A stretch of 64,000 nucleotides of DNA, taken from NCBI RefSeq assembly GCF_015244745.1, contig NZ_JABCQI010000003.1, positions 219,935 to 283,934 of the forward strand, given 5' to 3'. Position numbers and translations under genes: made by a program. This DNA is from Gluconobacter cadivus (GTDB lineage: Bacteria > Pseudomonadota > Alphaproteobacteria > Acetobacterales > Acetobacteraceae). Below are positions 25,611-33,948 of the stretch, one piece after another. Every line of letters begins with the position of its first letter. Within the stretch, counting starts at the first letter, position 1. The notes under the pieces were generated by a model. The model saw only the letters and a program-made list of their open reading frames with translations, did no database searches and had not been told where the DNA came from.

Positions 25611-26761
25611 GGGTGTGTTCCAGTGGCGGGAAGGGAGGAGAAGCGGGTGGGGTCGAACGCGCCCAGATCCGGGTCGCCGCCCAGAATGCGCTCGGCAAGC
25701 AGGCGGCCCATATATGGCCCGCTCGTAAATCCGGAATGGACACATCCGACAACGAAAGCATCGTCATCCGGTGTCAGCGCACCGATCAGGGGCATGGCAT
25801 CTGGTGTTTCGGATTCGAGACCGAGCCAGACGCGCAGGATCTGCGCTTCGTTGAGGCGTGGGACGACATGCTGGGCCAGACGGACATTGCCGCGCAGGTT
25901 TTCGGGAATGACGCGGGTGCCGCCCTGATGGATGTTGCCCTCGCCCTGCCAGCCGCCACCGATCAGCACGCTGCCATTGGCAAACTGCTTGAGGGACAGA
26001 AGGCCATTGGCAATGCTCAGCACGCTCCTCATGACGGGCGGCAGCGTTTCCGTGACGACAAGTTGGTTGATGAGGCAGCGGATTGGAATGTCATATCCGA
26101 GCCAGCCCAGCATCTTTTCCAGCCAGGCTCCGGTGCTGAGCACGATCCTGCGGCCCCGTACGGGGTGCGCGCGGCCGGTCATCTGAACGTCGTAGCCTCC
26201 GCCCGTAACGGGGCAGATGCCCTCAACCGGACTGTTCTCGATGATCGTGACCCCGGCCTGCCTGAGGGCGCGGGCATAGGCCCCGCCGACGCGATAGGTC
26301 GGGATATGGCCGTCCAGCGCGCAGTAGGCGGCGGCGCGGAGGGTCGGGTTTACGCCGGGTTCGATCCTGATGGCCTCTTGGGCTGACAGGACTTCAATCG
26401 GCGCACCCATCTCCTGCCGGACATGCGCGCGCTGGCGCAGAAGCTCCTCTTCGGCTTCGGTAAACGCCATGGACAGGCCGGGTGTGGCGAGGGCGCCGAC
26501 GTCTTCTCCGAGCCACTCAGCGCTGTCGAGCCACATCTCGCGGCCACGGATGGCGTGGGGAATGAGCTGGGCTCGGGTCATGTGCAGGGTCAGGGTGCCA
26601 GCATTGACACCGGATGCCGCCCGGAACATGTCCTCCCGGTCGATCAGGGCGACCTTCTGGCCAGCGCGGGCAAGAAAAAGCGCAGTTGTGGCGCCCATGA
26701 CGCCCGCCCCCACGACGACCGTATCAAAGACATCCGGTCTGCTGTGCAGCGCCTGAGTCAT
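25607..26761 (-). CDS. DAO-family FAD-dependent dehydrogenase subunit (LhpB/OoxB/SoxB-like)
   Basis: The 384-residue flavoprotein has an N-terminal FAD-binding motif GAGVMG (18-23), an Asp at the end of the second strand (LIDRED), the ATG motif LSTGAWLEKML, and a C-terminal GCVHSGFTSGPYMGR flavin loop. Such subunits oxidise a secondary or D-amine, as in D-hydroxyproline dehydrogenase, octopine oxidase and sarcosine oxidase beta. They pass electrons on to FAD/FMN and 2Fe-2S partners. It overlaps the next-upstream gene and the DapA gene by four bases each. Its counterpart is the C-terminal third of the fusion protein at 33948. Substrate not defined by sequence. Confidence 0.88.
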   Translation of the reverse strand: MTQALHSRPDVFDTVVVGAGVMGATTALFLARAGQKVALIDREDMFRAASGVNAGTLTLHMTRAQLIPHAIRGREMWLDSAEWLGEDVGALATPGLSMAFTEAEEELLRQRAHVRQEMGAPIEVLSAQEAIRIEPGVNPTLRAAAYCALDGHIPTYRVGGAYARALRQAGVTIIENSPVEGICPVTGGGYDVQMTGRAHPVRGRRIVLSTGAWLEKMLGWLGYDIPIRCLINQLVVTETLPPVMRSVLSIANGLLSLKQFANGSVLIGGGWQGEGNIHQGGTRVIPENLRGNVRLAQHVVPRLNEAQILRVWLGLESETPDAMPLIGALTPDDDAFVVGCVHSGFTSGPYMGRLLAERILGGDPDLGAFDPTRFSSLPATGTHP

Positions 26762-28179
26762 AGGGGAGCTGCCTTCGGAAGGGGAATATCGGAATAGGTG
26801 AAATCTCCGGTCACGGCTGTGAGCGGGAGGGGGAAGAAGGGCATTCGCGCTGTGAAGCTGCCTGCTTCTTCGGGGGTTTTGCCGCAGGCCGCCGCGAGCA
26901 GGCCGCGGGCGCTGTCCTCACACATGCGGCCCTGACACGGGCCCATGCCACAGCGTGTCCAGGCTTTGAGCTGGTTCAGGTCTTCGGCTCCGGCCTGAAT
27001 GGCGGAACGCAGGGTCGCGGCTTTCACGCGTTCGCAGCGGCAGACGATGGTGTCGTCCTGAAGATGGGCGGGAATGGCGCTGCCGGCGTTCATCAGAGGC
27101 AGCATCCGGCGCGAAACGGCCTCAAGACGACGGCGCTGACGGAGAGGCGTGCGTGTCAGGGTTTCATAAGTCTCCGTGGAGATTACACCCCGGTCATGGG
27201 CGATGGCATGAGCCGTGATCAGGCCCCGTAGACGGGCCACGGCCATACCCCGGACTCCGGCAGCGTCCCCCGTGACATAAAGATCGGGGCGGCTGGTGCG
27301 GCCTGCGTTGTCCGTTACGGGTTCGAGATAGCCGCCGATCGGATCGTAACGGTGGTGAACGCCTGCCGTGCGGGTGATGAGAGTCGAGGGTTTGAGGCCA
27401 TATCCGCAGGCCGCCGCGTCGGCCGCATAGAGGTGGCGGCGTTCGGGATGATCCATTTCGGTAACGGTCAGAAGCAGGCCGGCCTCCGTTTCCTGCGCTT
27501 CCGAAATATGGGCGCGATGATGGATCGGGATGCCAGCCTTTCTGAGGCGCAGCATCCAGCTTGTGGCCTGCGTCAGGCGTGCCGGGTCGAGCGACAGCAT
27601 GGCACCAAGACGCAGCCAGTCCGAACGATGACCGGCATCCACGATAGCCACGACCCGGCCGCCCAGTTCAAGAACCTGATGGGCGACGGAGAACAGGAGC
27701 GGCCCCGAACCCGCGACCACGACACTCTGGCCGGGCAGGGTGCCGCCGTTGCGCATCAGGATGCTGGCGCCCGCAAGACCGATGATGCGCGGAGTCGTCC
27801 AGCCCTGAAATGGCAGAAAACGTTCGGTGGCACCATTGGCGACGACAAGCGTTGCGGCCGGGAGTTGGTCGATGCCGTCCGGTCCGAGCAGGTCGAGCGT
27901 TAGTGTGGGCGACACGCCCCAGACGCGGGTGGAAAACCGGACATCCACGCTGGATGCGGCCAGTTTCTGGCGCAGAGTGTCGCCGCCGGAAAATTCGTGA
28001 TTGGGCGGCACGACCCGACGTGCATAAGGTGAGGGGGCGCGGAAGATCTGGCCGCCTGCGACAGGCTGTTCGTCGATCAGGGTGACCGGGAAGCCATGTC
28101 GGGACAGGGCGATGGCAGAGGTCGCACCGGCAATGCCGCCACCGATGACGGTTACGGGAGAAAAATCAGGACTGGACAT
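26758..28179 (-). CDS. FAD/NAD(P)-dependent oxidoreductase with BFD-type 2Fe-2S domain (OoxA/LhpE-like)
   Basis: The 473-residue protein has an N-terminal dinucleotide motif VIGGGIAGATSA (about 9-20), a second Rossmann motif VVAGSGPLL near residues 153-161, and a BFD-like [2Fe-2S] domain at about 376-425. The cysteines of the latter are in CRCERV and in MGPCQGRMC. This is the electron-transfer subunit layout of octopine and D-hydroxyproline dehydrogenases. It overlaps the 2Fe-2S gene by 14 bases and the DAO gene by 4. Its last 30 residues (FFPLPLTAVTG and a tail) resemble the linker after the BFD domain of the fusion protein at 33948. Confidence 0.88.
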   Translation of the reverse strand: MSSPDFSPVTVIGGGIAGATSAIALSRHGFPVTLIDEQPVAGGQIFRAPSPYARRVVPPNHEFSGGDTLRQKLAASSVDVRFSTRVWGVSPTLTLDLLGPDGIDQLPAATLVVANGATERFLPFQGWTTPRIIGLAGASILMRNGGTLPGQSVVVAGSGPLLFSVAHQVLELGGRVVAIVDAGHRSDWLRLGAMLSLDPARLTQATSWMLRLRKAGIPIHHRAHISEAQETEAGLLLTVTEMDHPERRHLYAADAAACGYGLKPSTLITRTAGVHHRYDPIGGYLEPVTDNAGRTSRPDLYVTGDAAGVRGMAVARLRGLITAHAIAHDRGVISTETYETLTRTPLRQRRRLEAVSRRMLPLMNAGSAIPAHLQDDTIVCRCERVKAATLRSAIQAGAEDLNQLKAWTRCGMGPCQGRMCEDSARGLLAAACGKTPEEAGSFTARMPFFPLPLTAVTGDFTYSDIPLPKAAPL

Positions 28180-28429
28180 AGGGCGTGACGGTCATGTTCG
28201 GGAGGACGGGAGCTTTGCAGGCATAGGCGACGGCGCCGTCGATGCGGACGCGGCATTCCTGACAGCTTCCCATGAAGCAGAACGCTCCACGGGGTGTTCC
28301 ATCGACGCCTGACCGGCCGAGTTCCGTAATTCCGGCGCGTCTGAGGGCTGCTGCAACCGGTTCTCCCTCGACCCCTTCGACGGTGTTGTTCAGGAAGGTG
28401 AAGGTTACAGGAGGCATCTTGTTTCCCAT
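28166..28429 (-). CDS. Small 2Fe-2S ferredoxin-like subunit
   Basis: This 87-residue protein has a Fer2_4-type fold, with cysteines at 51, 56, 59 and 71 in CFMGSCQEC and AYACKAP; this is the N-terminal cluster seen in HcnA and sarcosine oxidase alpha. It is the first gene of the minus-strand dehydrogenase operon and is the third subunit beside the FAD/NAD and DAO proteins. An internal Met at residue 5 could also be the start. It is divergent from the ABC transporter operon over a 127-base gap that contains the TCGTATACA motif. It has the same order of cysteines as the fusion protein at 33948. Confidence 0.87.
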   Translation of the reverse strand: MGNKMPPVTFTFLNNTVEGVEGEPVAAALRRAGITELGRSGVDGTPRGAFCFMGSCQECRVRIDGAVAYACKAPVLPNMTVTPYVQS

Positions 28430-28472
28430 CAGGATCGGTCCGGAGAAGAAATTTCTTTTAAAGGGTTTTCTA

Positions 28473-28491
28473 TCGTATACAGAACGTATAT
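28473..28491. promoter_or_regulatory. Probable GntR operator in the divergent promoter
   Basis: TCGTATACA (28473-28481) followed by CGTATAT (28485-28491) makes two CGTATA units spaced 11 bases, that is on one face of the helix. The 9-mer TCGTATACA recurs exactly at 37605-37613 ahead of the M20 gene. GTATAC is a common core of FCD-type GntR sites. It lies midway between the two divergent operons. Confidence 0.5.
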
Positions 28492-28556
28492 CTGGATTAG
28501 ATCAGTGATCGGGTCACCGCAACCCCAAAGTCGCACAACATGCAGGGAAACCTTTC

Positions 28557-29357
28557 TTGAGAGCGATCCGGAACAGTCTTCTGCTGGGGGTCTGTGCTGC
28601 ATCCGTCGTCCTGTGGGGCGGTGGCGTGCAGGCGAGGGACAGTGCCGCCATCCGGGCGAGCGGGCACATCAATATCGGTGTGGAGTCCGGACTGCCCCCG
28701 CTTGGGGAATATGACGATCACAACGAACTTGTGGGATATGATGTCGATATCGGTCGGGCGATTGCGCAGGGTCTGGGTGTTGAGCCGCGCTTTGTGACGC
28801 TCGCTTCCAGCGGTCGCATTCCCTATCTGATGGCCGGGAAAGTCGACATCGTTCTGGGCGGTCTGACGCGGACGCCTGTACGGGCGGATGTCATTGCATT
28901 TTCGCGGCCACTTTATTCCGAGCAGTTTGCGGTTATTGCTCCCGAAGATCGGGGTATCACGTCTTTCGCGGATCTTGAATCGGGCGCACACCGCTTGATT
29001 GAGGTGCGTGGGTCAACGGCGGTTGCGTATCTGCAACAGCATGTTCCCAAGGCGCCGATGCTGCTGCTTGAGAGCTATGCCGATGCCATTCGTGCGCTGG
29101 CGCAGGGGCGTGGCGATGCGATGGTGGATGTCATCGAATATGTCGGACACTACCTGCCGTCGCAGCCTCAGGTACACTGGCGGATTATCCGGGGATTTGC
29201 GCCGCCCGTGGGGGATGACTGCATTGGGATGTCACAGCAGGACGTGGCCCTGCGTGCGGATGTGAATCGTATCCTTGACGGGATGGAGCGCGACGGACGT
29301 CTGGAGCAGATCCATCGTCGCTGGTTCGATCCCGCTGGTGCAGGGCACGCGCCATGA
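28557..29357 (+). CDS. Amino-acid ABC transporter substrate-binding protein, set 1
   Basis: The 266-residue protein has a signal peptide (about 1-26, ending VQA) and a family-3 solute-binding fold, with INIGVESGLPPLGEY and YDVDIGRAIAQGLG, as in HisJ/GlnH-like proteins. It starts with TTG at 28557: AGGGA lies about 11 bases upstream and no in-frame ATG is available. It is followed by two permease genes (four-base overlaps) and an ATPase gene, forming the first full ABC set of a nine-gene operon. The binding pocket cannot be assigned to a ligand. The protein would deliver a polar amino acid or cyclic relative to the inner-membrane permease. Confidence 0.85.
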   Translation: MRAIRNSLLLGVCAASVVLWGGGVQARDSAAIRASGHINIGVESGLPPLGEYDDHNELVGYDVDIGRAIAQGLGVEPRFVTLASSGRIPYLMAGKVDIVLGGLTRTPVRADVIAFSRPLYSEQFAVIAPEDRGITSFADLESGAHRLIEVRGSTAVAYLQQHVPKAPMLLLESYADAIRALAQGRGDAMVDVIEYVGHYLPSQPQVHWRIIRGFAPPVGDDCIGMSQQDVALRADVNRILDGMERDGRLEQIHRRWFDPAGAGHAP

Positions 29358-30013
29358 CGAGGTTGGATTTCCGTCCCGTTTTCGCGCATCTCCCGTTTCT
29401 TCTGGGCGGTGTCGGGGTGACAATCCTGATCGCGACGCTGGCCTTTGTGTTCGGACTGTCGCTCGCGGTCGCACTCGCTGTTCTGCGGTTTGAAAATCAG
29501 GGCGCGTGGCGCAGGCTCAGTCGCAGCTACAGCACGGCCCTGACCAACACGCCGCAGCTCTCTCAGATTTTTGCTGTGTTTTACTGTCTGCCGCTGATGG
29601 GGCTGATGGTCTCGCCGTTTTTGTCAGTCGTGATCGGCATGACGCTCAATGCGGCGGCCTATCTGGCGGATATCCTCGGAGCGGGCATGGCGCGGGTACC
29701 TCCTGTCTATCATGAAGTTGCGCTGACGCTGGGGTTGAACCGGCGTCAGACCTATCTGCGGGTTATCCTGCCCTATGCGGGGCGTGCAATGTTTCCGGCG
29801 CTGGCCAACCATTTTCAGATCATGATTTTGGGTAGTGCCATGGCGTCCATTTTCGGCGTCGAGGATCTGACGGGCCGCGCTTATGATATCGGATCGACAA
29901 CGTTCCGCATCCTTGAAGTTATGCTCGTGACGGGCGGATTGTATGCCCTGCTCTCTTTCGCGCTGACGGGCGTGTTTGCGCTGTTCCGCCGCACGATGGA
30001 GCGGATGGTATGA
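29354..30013 (+). CDS. Amino-acid ABC transporter permease, set 1 first subunit
   Basis: This 219-residue inner-membrane subunit of the HisM/GlnP type has about five hydrophobic segments. The EAA loop that contacts the ATPase reads EVALTLGLNRRQTYLRVILP (residues 117-136). The LTNTPQLSQIF stretch after the first helices is typical of the permease family. It overlaps the binding-protein gene by four bases and the second permease gene by four bases, so the two permeases are coupled and form a heterodimer. The N-terminal SRSYS and FE segments give no further specificity. Confidence 0.88.
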   Translation: MTRLDFRPVFAHLPFLLGGVGVTILIATLAFVFGLSLAVALAVLRFENQGAWRRLSRSYSTALTNTPQLSQIFAVFYCLPLMGLMVSPFLSVVIGMTLNAAAYLADILGAGMARVPPVYHEVALTLGLNRRQTYLRVILPYAGRAMFPALANHFQIMILGSAMASIFGVEDLTGRAYDIGSTTFRILEVMLVTGGLYALLSFALTGVFALFRRTMERMV

Positions 30014-30663
30014 TCGCATTCTCGCAGTATGACATCACCCTTCTGCTTCAGGCGATGGCCCGGACGGTCGTGCTGTCGCTGGGCGGCGGCATTCTCGGGA
30101 TTGCGGGCGCCATCATCCTCACGGCGCTTCGCCTGTCCGAAATACGGGTCATGATACCGCTGCGGGTTCTGGCGGTGGTGTATGTTCAGACCATCCGGCG
30201 CATTCCGTTCATCGTGACGTTGTATATCGTCTTTTTCTGCACGGGCATGATGGGCTTGGATGTGTCGGCAACTGTTGTTGCGATTGGCTCCATTGGTCTG
30301 ATTGCTGCGGCCTATCTCTGCGAAATCCTGCATGGCGGGGTCAAAACGGTTCCGGTGGAGCAGGTCGAAGCCGCACTGGTCCTGAACCTGCCGCTTTGGG
30401 CGCGGTGGCGGTATGTGATCGGGCCGCAGGCGATGTCCGCTGTTGTGCCGCCCGCGGTGGGGTATCTGGTGCTGTTCATCAAGGACACGGCGCTGGCCTC
30501 CCAGATCGGAGTTGTGGAGCTGAGCCAGGCTGGGGTGATCCTGACCAATCGCGGCCTGCCCTCAACGCAGGTCTTCTGTGTGGTTCTGCTGCTCTATTTC
30601 GCGATTTCCTATCCCCTGACCTGCCTGAGCCGCCTGCTGGAGAAACGTATTGCCGTACATTGA
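30010..30663 (+). CDS. Amino-acid ABC transporter permease, set 1 second subunit
   Basis: The 217-residue permease has five hydrophobic segments and the EAA loop EAALVLNLPLWARWRYVIGP (about 120-139). The TIRRIPFIVTLYIVFF stretch is like the GlnP/HisQ consensus for the helix before the EAA loop. It overlaps the first permease by four bases and the ATPase gene by 14 bases. The two permeases are unlike each other, so this is a heterodimeric transporter. No other specificity can be read. Confidence 0.88.
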   Translation: MIAFSQYDITLLLQAMARTVVLSLGGGILGIAGAIILTALRLSEIRVMIPLRVLAVVYVQTIRRIPFIVTLYIVFFCTGMMGLDVSATVVAIGSIGLIAAAYLCEILHGGVKTVPVEQVEAALVLNLPLWARWRYVIGPQAMSAVVPPAVGYLVLFIKDTALASQIGVVELSQAGVILTNRGLPSTQVFCVVLLLYFAISYPLTCLSRLLEKRIAVH

Positions 30664-31423
30664 TGTCCGGGACGTCTGCGTCCGCCACGGGAAAAACGAA
30701 ACCCTGCGTCACGCTGGATTTGAGGCCGAACGCGGGGACATCGTGAGTTTCATCGGGCCGTCCGGTTCCGGGAAAACCACGTTTTTGCGGACGCTGATCG
30801 GGCTTCAGCCGGTCTGGCAGGGGCAGATGGGCGTGAACGGGCGCATTGTGGACATGGCCGCGCCTGCCTCTGCGCGCATTCTGCGGGAGCAGGCTGCGAT
30901 TGTGTTCCAGCAATACGGACTGTTCGGTCATATGTCGGTTCTGCGGAACCTGACGCTGGCGCCGACGGTCGTGGCGAAGCGTTCGCGTCGGGAGGCCGAG
31001 CACGAAGCGCGCGCGCTGCTGGAGCGTCTGGGGCTGGCGGACAAGGCGGACGTGCTGCCAGCCGATCTGTCGGGCGGCCAGAAACAGCGTGTGGCGATTG
31101 CACGCGCGCTCATGCTTCGCCCGGCGCTGCTTCTGCTCGATGAGCCGACATCGGCGCTCGATCCGCACAAGGTGCGTGATGTCGGCGTGCTGCTGCGCGA
31201 TCTGGCGCAGGACGGCATGACCATCATTCAGGTTTCCCACGCGATGGGTGTCGTCTCATCGCTGTCGGACAGGATCGTTCTTCTGGAAGACGGTCAGGTC
31301 AGAGCCGTCGGAACGGGGTGCGGGGATGCGGCGCAACAGCCCGATATTGCGGCGTTCATGAATACCCATGGCGGTGATGCCGCCACGGACCCGGCCGGAT
31401 CGCGGTCGGACCCGGAACATTGA
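30650..31423 (+). CDS. Amino-acid ABC transporter ATP-binding protein, set 1
   Basis: The 257-residue ATPase has Walker A GPSGSGKTT (near residue 36-44), a Q-loop, the signature LSGGQKQR, Walker B LLLLDEPTSALDP and the H-loop SHAMG. It starts with TTG at 30650, inside the end of the permease gene. The C-terminus is about 15-20 residues longer than usual, and its Asp/Gly-rich tail contains GGDAATDPAGSRS. It energises the set-1 importer. It is followed after 14 bases by the second DapA-family gene, so transport and catabolic genes are in one operon. Confidence 0.9.
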   Translation: MPYIDVRDVCVRHGKNETLRHAGFEAERGDIVSFIGPSGSGKTTFLRTLIGLQPVWQGQMGVNGRIVDMAAPASARILREQAAIVFQQYGLFGHMSVLRNLTLAPTVVAKRSRREAEHEARALLERLGLADKADVLPADLSGGQKQRVAIARALMLRPALLLLDEPTSALDPHKVRDVGVLLRDLAQDGMTIIQVSHAMGVVSSLSDRIVLLEDGQVRAVGTGCGDAAQQPDIAAFMNTHGGDAATDPAGSRSDPEH

Positions 31424-31437
31424 GGAAGGAAAGACCC

Positions 31438-32328
31438 ATGAAGTTTCGTGGCACATATACCGTCATGATCACGCCTTATGACAGCGAAGGACGCGTTGAC
31501 GTTCCGGGGCTGCGGCGCTTCACCGACTGGCAGATCGCACAGGGCATCGCAGGTCTGATCCCGCTGGGTTCAACCGGCGAGTTCCTGTCGCTGACGGATG
31601 ACGAACGCACACTGGTTGCACAGACCGTCATCGAGCAGGCTGCAGGCCGCGTTCCGGTGTTCATCGGAACAGGTGCGGAAAACACCTATGACGTGATCCG
31701 CTACAGCCAGGAGGCCGAAAAGCTCGGGGCTGATGGCGTCATGATCATCCCGCCGTTCTATTCCACGCCAACGGATGACGAACTGTTCGTTCATTATCGC
31801 CGGGTGTCGGATGCGATTGGGCTGCCGATCATGCTCTACAACAACCCGGCCACGGCGAATGTGGATCTGAAGCCGGAACTCGTGGCGCGTCTGTCCCATA
31901 TCGACAACTGCTGCCTGATCAAGGAATCCACGATGGATGTAACCCGCGTGCGGGACATCATTCGTCTGTGTGGCGACCGGCTTTCGGTCTTTGGCGGCAT
32001 CATGGGCTTTGAGAGCTTTCTTGAAGGCGCCATCGGGTGGGTCGCAGTGGCCTCCAACGTGGCGCCGCATGTCATGAGTGAGATTTTTAATCTCTGTGAC
32101 GGTTACAAGGACATCGGAAAGGCGCGGGAGATGTATTTCCGCCATGTGCCGCTGATCCAGTTCGTGGGCGGGCAGGGGTATGTCTCGGGAACGAAAGCTC
32201 TGCTGAAGCACATGGGCTTCGATGTCGGTGGTCCGCGCGCGCCGCGTCTGCCGCTGCCGGAAGCGGATGATGCCCGCGCTCTTCAGATCGTCCGCGATCT
32301 GGACCTCCGGTTTGAAGAAAGCGTCTGA
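31438..32328 (+). CDS. DapA-family lyase, copy 2
   Basis: This 296-residue TIM-barrel protein has Lys162 (CCLIKEST) as the Schiff-base lysine, Tyr134 (MLYNNP) and the STGE loop (PLGSTGEFLSL). It is closer to the general dihydrodipicolinate synthase or N-acetylneuraminate lyase family than copy 1, because it keeps the canonical GSTGE and YNNP loops. GAGGAAGGA lies 7-15 bases before the ATG at 31438, which was chosen over a frame-extended start at 31420. Lying among amino-acid transport genes and the fusion dehydrogenase, it is probably a catabolic deaminase or aldolase rather than a lysine-biosynthesis enzyme. Confidence 0.87.
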   Translation: MKFRGTYTVMITPYDSEGRVDVPGLRRFTDWQIAQGIAGLIPLGSTGEFLSLTDDERTLVAQTVIEQAAGRVPVFIGTGAENTYDVIRYSQEAEKLGADGVMIIPPFYSTPTDDELFVHYRRVSDAIGLPIMLYNNPATANVDLKPELVARLSHIDNCCLIKESTMDVTRVRDIIRLCGDRLSVFGGIMGFESFLEGAIGWVAVASNVAPHVMSEIFNLCDGYKDIGKAREMYFRHVPLIQFVGGQGYVSGTKALLKHMGFDVGGPRAPRLPLPEADDARALQIVRDLDLRFEESV

Positions 32329-32329
32329 T

Positions 32330-33178
32330 ATGGGGGGCGGTCCTGTGTCAGGTCTGATCCGGGGAGCGGGGTTGCTCTGTGCGGTCCTGGCTTTCGGGGC
32401 GCAGGCGGCACCGTGTCCGCAGGCTGTTGAGGGGCTGATCTCTCCGCCGCATCTGGTCATGGCGACCAACCCGACGCTGCCGCCTCTGCAATATGTGACG
32501 GTGGACGGGCAGATCGCCGGAATGCGGATCGAACTCGGCAACGAAATCGCCCGCAGGCTCTGTCTGACGCCGGTCACGCTCTCGACGTCCTTTGCGCAGC
32601 TCACACTCGGGCTGCTCGAAAAACGGTGGGACGTCATCAATACGGGGATGTTCTACACTGCCCAGCGGGCGCGGCTGATGGAGATGATCCCCTACGAAAT
32701 CCAGGCGATCAGCGTGTCTCTCAACGATGATTCCGCGCTGCATCCCGCACGACTTGAGGATCTGTCCGGCTCTTCGATCGGGGTCGAGATGGGTGGAATA
32801 GAAGAACACCATGCCCGCGAGGCCGATCAGGCCCTGCGGAATGCCGGACGGCCGGGCTTTGATATCAAGACGTTCCAGAACGTGGGCATCGCCTTTGCGG
32901 CCCTGCGCGCGCGGCAGGTGACGGCGGTGTTTTCCATTGATGCGGTCGCACGGCGCAACGCTCTTCAGGGTGGCGTGAAGCCTGTTCTGAAAGGGCTGTA
33001 TCCCACGCCCGTTGCTCTGGCACTGCGGGACCCGGCTCTGGCGCAGCGTCTGGCGGATGTTCTGGAAGCCATGCGTGAGGACGGAACGCTGGAGCGGCTT
33101 ATGGCGCCTTATGGCGTCGTACCCTTTCCCGGACGGATTGTGGTTTCAGGACCGTCCCATCCGTCCGACATGCACTGA
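32330..33178 (+). CDS. Amino-acid ABC transporter substrate-binding protein, set 2
   Basis: The 282-residue family-3 binding protein has a signal peptide (GAGLLCAVLAFGAQA) and the fold landmarks LVMATNPTLPPLQYV and GMRIELGNEIARRL. It begins one base after the DapA-2 stop (TGATATG), which settles the start at 32330. The mature protein carries a possible disulfide (Cys near residues 29 and 83). It is followed after 38 bases by a single permease gene. It is unlike the set-1 binding protein, so the operon appears to import two ligands or to use two affinities. Confidence 0.83.
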   Translation: MGGGPVSGLIRGAGLLCAVLAFGAQAAPCPQAVEGLISPPHLVMATNPTLPPLQYVTVDGQIAGMRIELGNEIARRLCLTPVTLSTSFAQLTLGLLEKRWDVINTGMFYTAQRARLMEMIPYEIQAISVSLNDDSALHPARLEDLSGSSIGVEMGGIEEHHAREADQALRNAGRPGFDIKTFQNVGIAFAALRARQVTAVFSIDAVARRNALQGGVKPVLKGLYPTPVALALRDPALAQRLADVLEAMREDGTLERLMAPYGVVPFPGRIVVSGPSHPSDMH

Positions 33179-33216
33179 TACGACACACAAACACGATACG
33201 AACGCGGGGCATCGAC

Positions 33217-33948
33217 ATGCAGATCTGGAGCTGGCACGGCTTCTTCACCTATCTCGGCAGCCCCTATATCTTCCGGGGCGCGCTTATCACGGTCTATATG
33301 ACGGCCGTCTCGATGGTGATGGGGTTTCTTCTGGGGCTGCTGATTGCGGTCATGAAGCGCTCGCAGCGCCGTCTGCTGTCCTGGCCTGCGCGGTTTTATG
33401 TCTGGTTTTTCCGGGGCACACCGCTGCTGGTCCAACTGGTCGTGATCTATACCGGTCTGCCGAAGCTGGATATCCGGCTGAGTGTTCTGGCGTGTTCGAT
33501 TATTGGGCTGACACTGAACGAGGCAGCGTATCTCGCGGAAATTATCCGTGCGGGGCTGAATGCCGTGCCAACCGGCCAGATCGCGGCGGCACGGGCGCTG
33601 GGCCTGAGCGAGCGGCAGATCGCCTGGCGCATCGCATTTCCGCAGGCGTTCCGGCTCATCATCCCGCCGCTGGGCAATTCGGTGAATGGTCTGCTCAAGA
33701 CGACCAGTGTGACCTCGGTCATTTCCATGGAGGAACTGATGCAGCGCAGCCAGATTCTGGTGCAAGACCAGTTCATGGTGCTGGAGCTGTTTTCCGTGGC
33801 GGCGCTGTATTACCTGCTGATGACAACGGCATGGGACTTCCTGCAACGGCGGATCGAGCATTATGCGGAGCGGCCCTATCGTCGCCAGCAGAAAACCGCA
33901 GCGGTTGAGGCCATCGAATTTCCCGCGACGACGCAGGATGCGCGCTGA
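33217..33948 (+). CDS. Amino-acid ABC transporter permease, set 2
   Basis: The 243-residue permease has five hydrophobic segments, the FFRGTPLLVQL motif of the family and the EAA loop region AARALGLSERQIAWRIAFP (about 127-145). Only one permease is present in this set, so it probably acts as a homodimer with the ATPase at 36818. The C-terminal 30 residues are charged (RRQQKTAAVEAIEF). Its stop overlaps the fusion-protein start by one base (TGATG), which places the dehydrogenase inside the transporter operon. Confidence 0.88.
   Translation: MQIWSWHGFFTYLGSPYIFRGALITVYMTAVSMVMGFLLGLLIAVMKRSQRRLLSWPARFYVWFFRGTPLLVQLVVIYTGLPKLDIRLSVLACSIIGLTLNEAAYLAEIIRAGLNAVPTGQIAAARALGLSERQIAWRIAFPQAFRLIIPPLGNSVNGLLKTTSVTSVISMEELMQRSQILVQDQFMVLELFSVAALYYLLMTTAWDFLQRRIEHYAERPYRRQQKTAAVEAIEFPATTQDAR

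Noticed and set aside
24669..28429. Standard hydroxyproline degradation operon
   Set aside because: No hydroxyproline epimerase and no ketoglutarate-semialdehyde dehydrogenase is in the window, so the name was not used.
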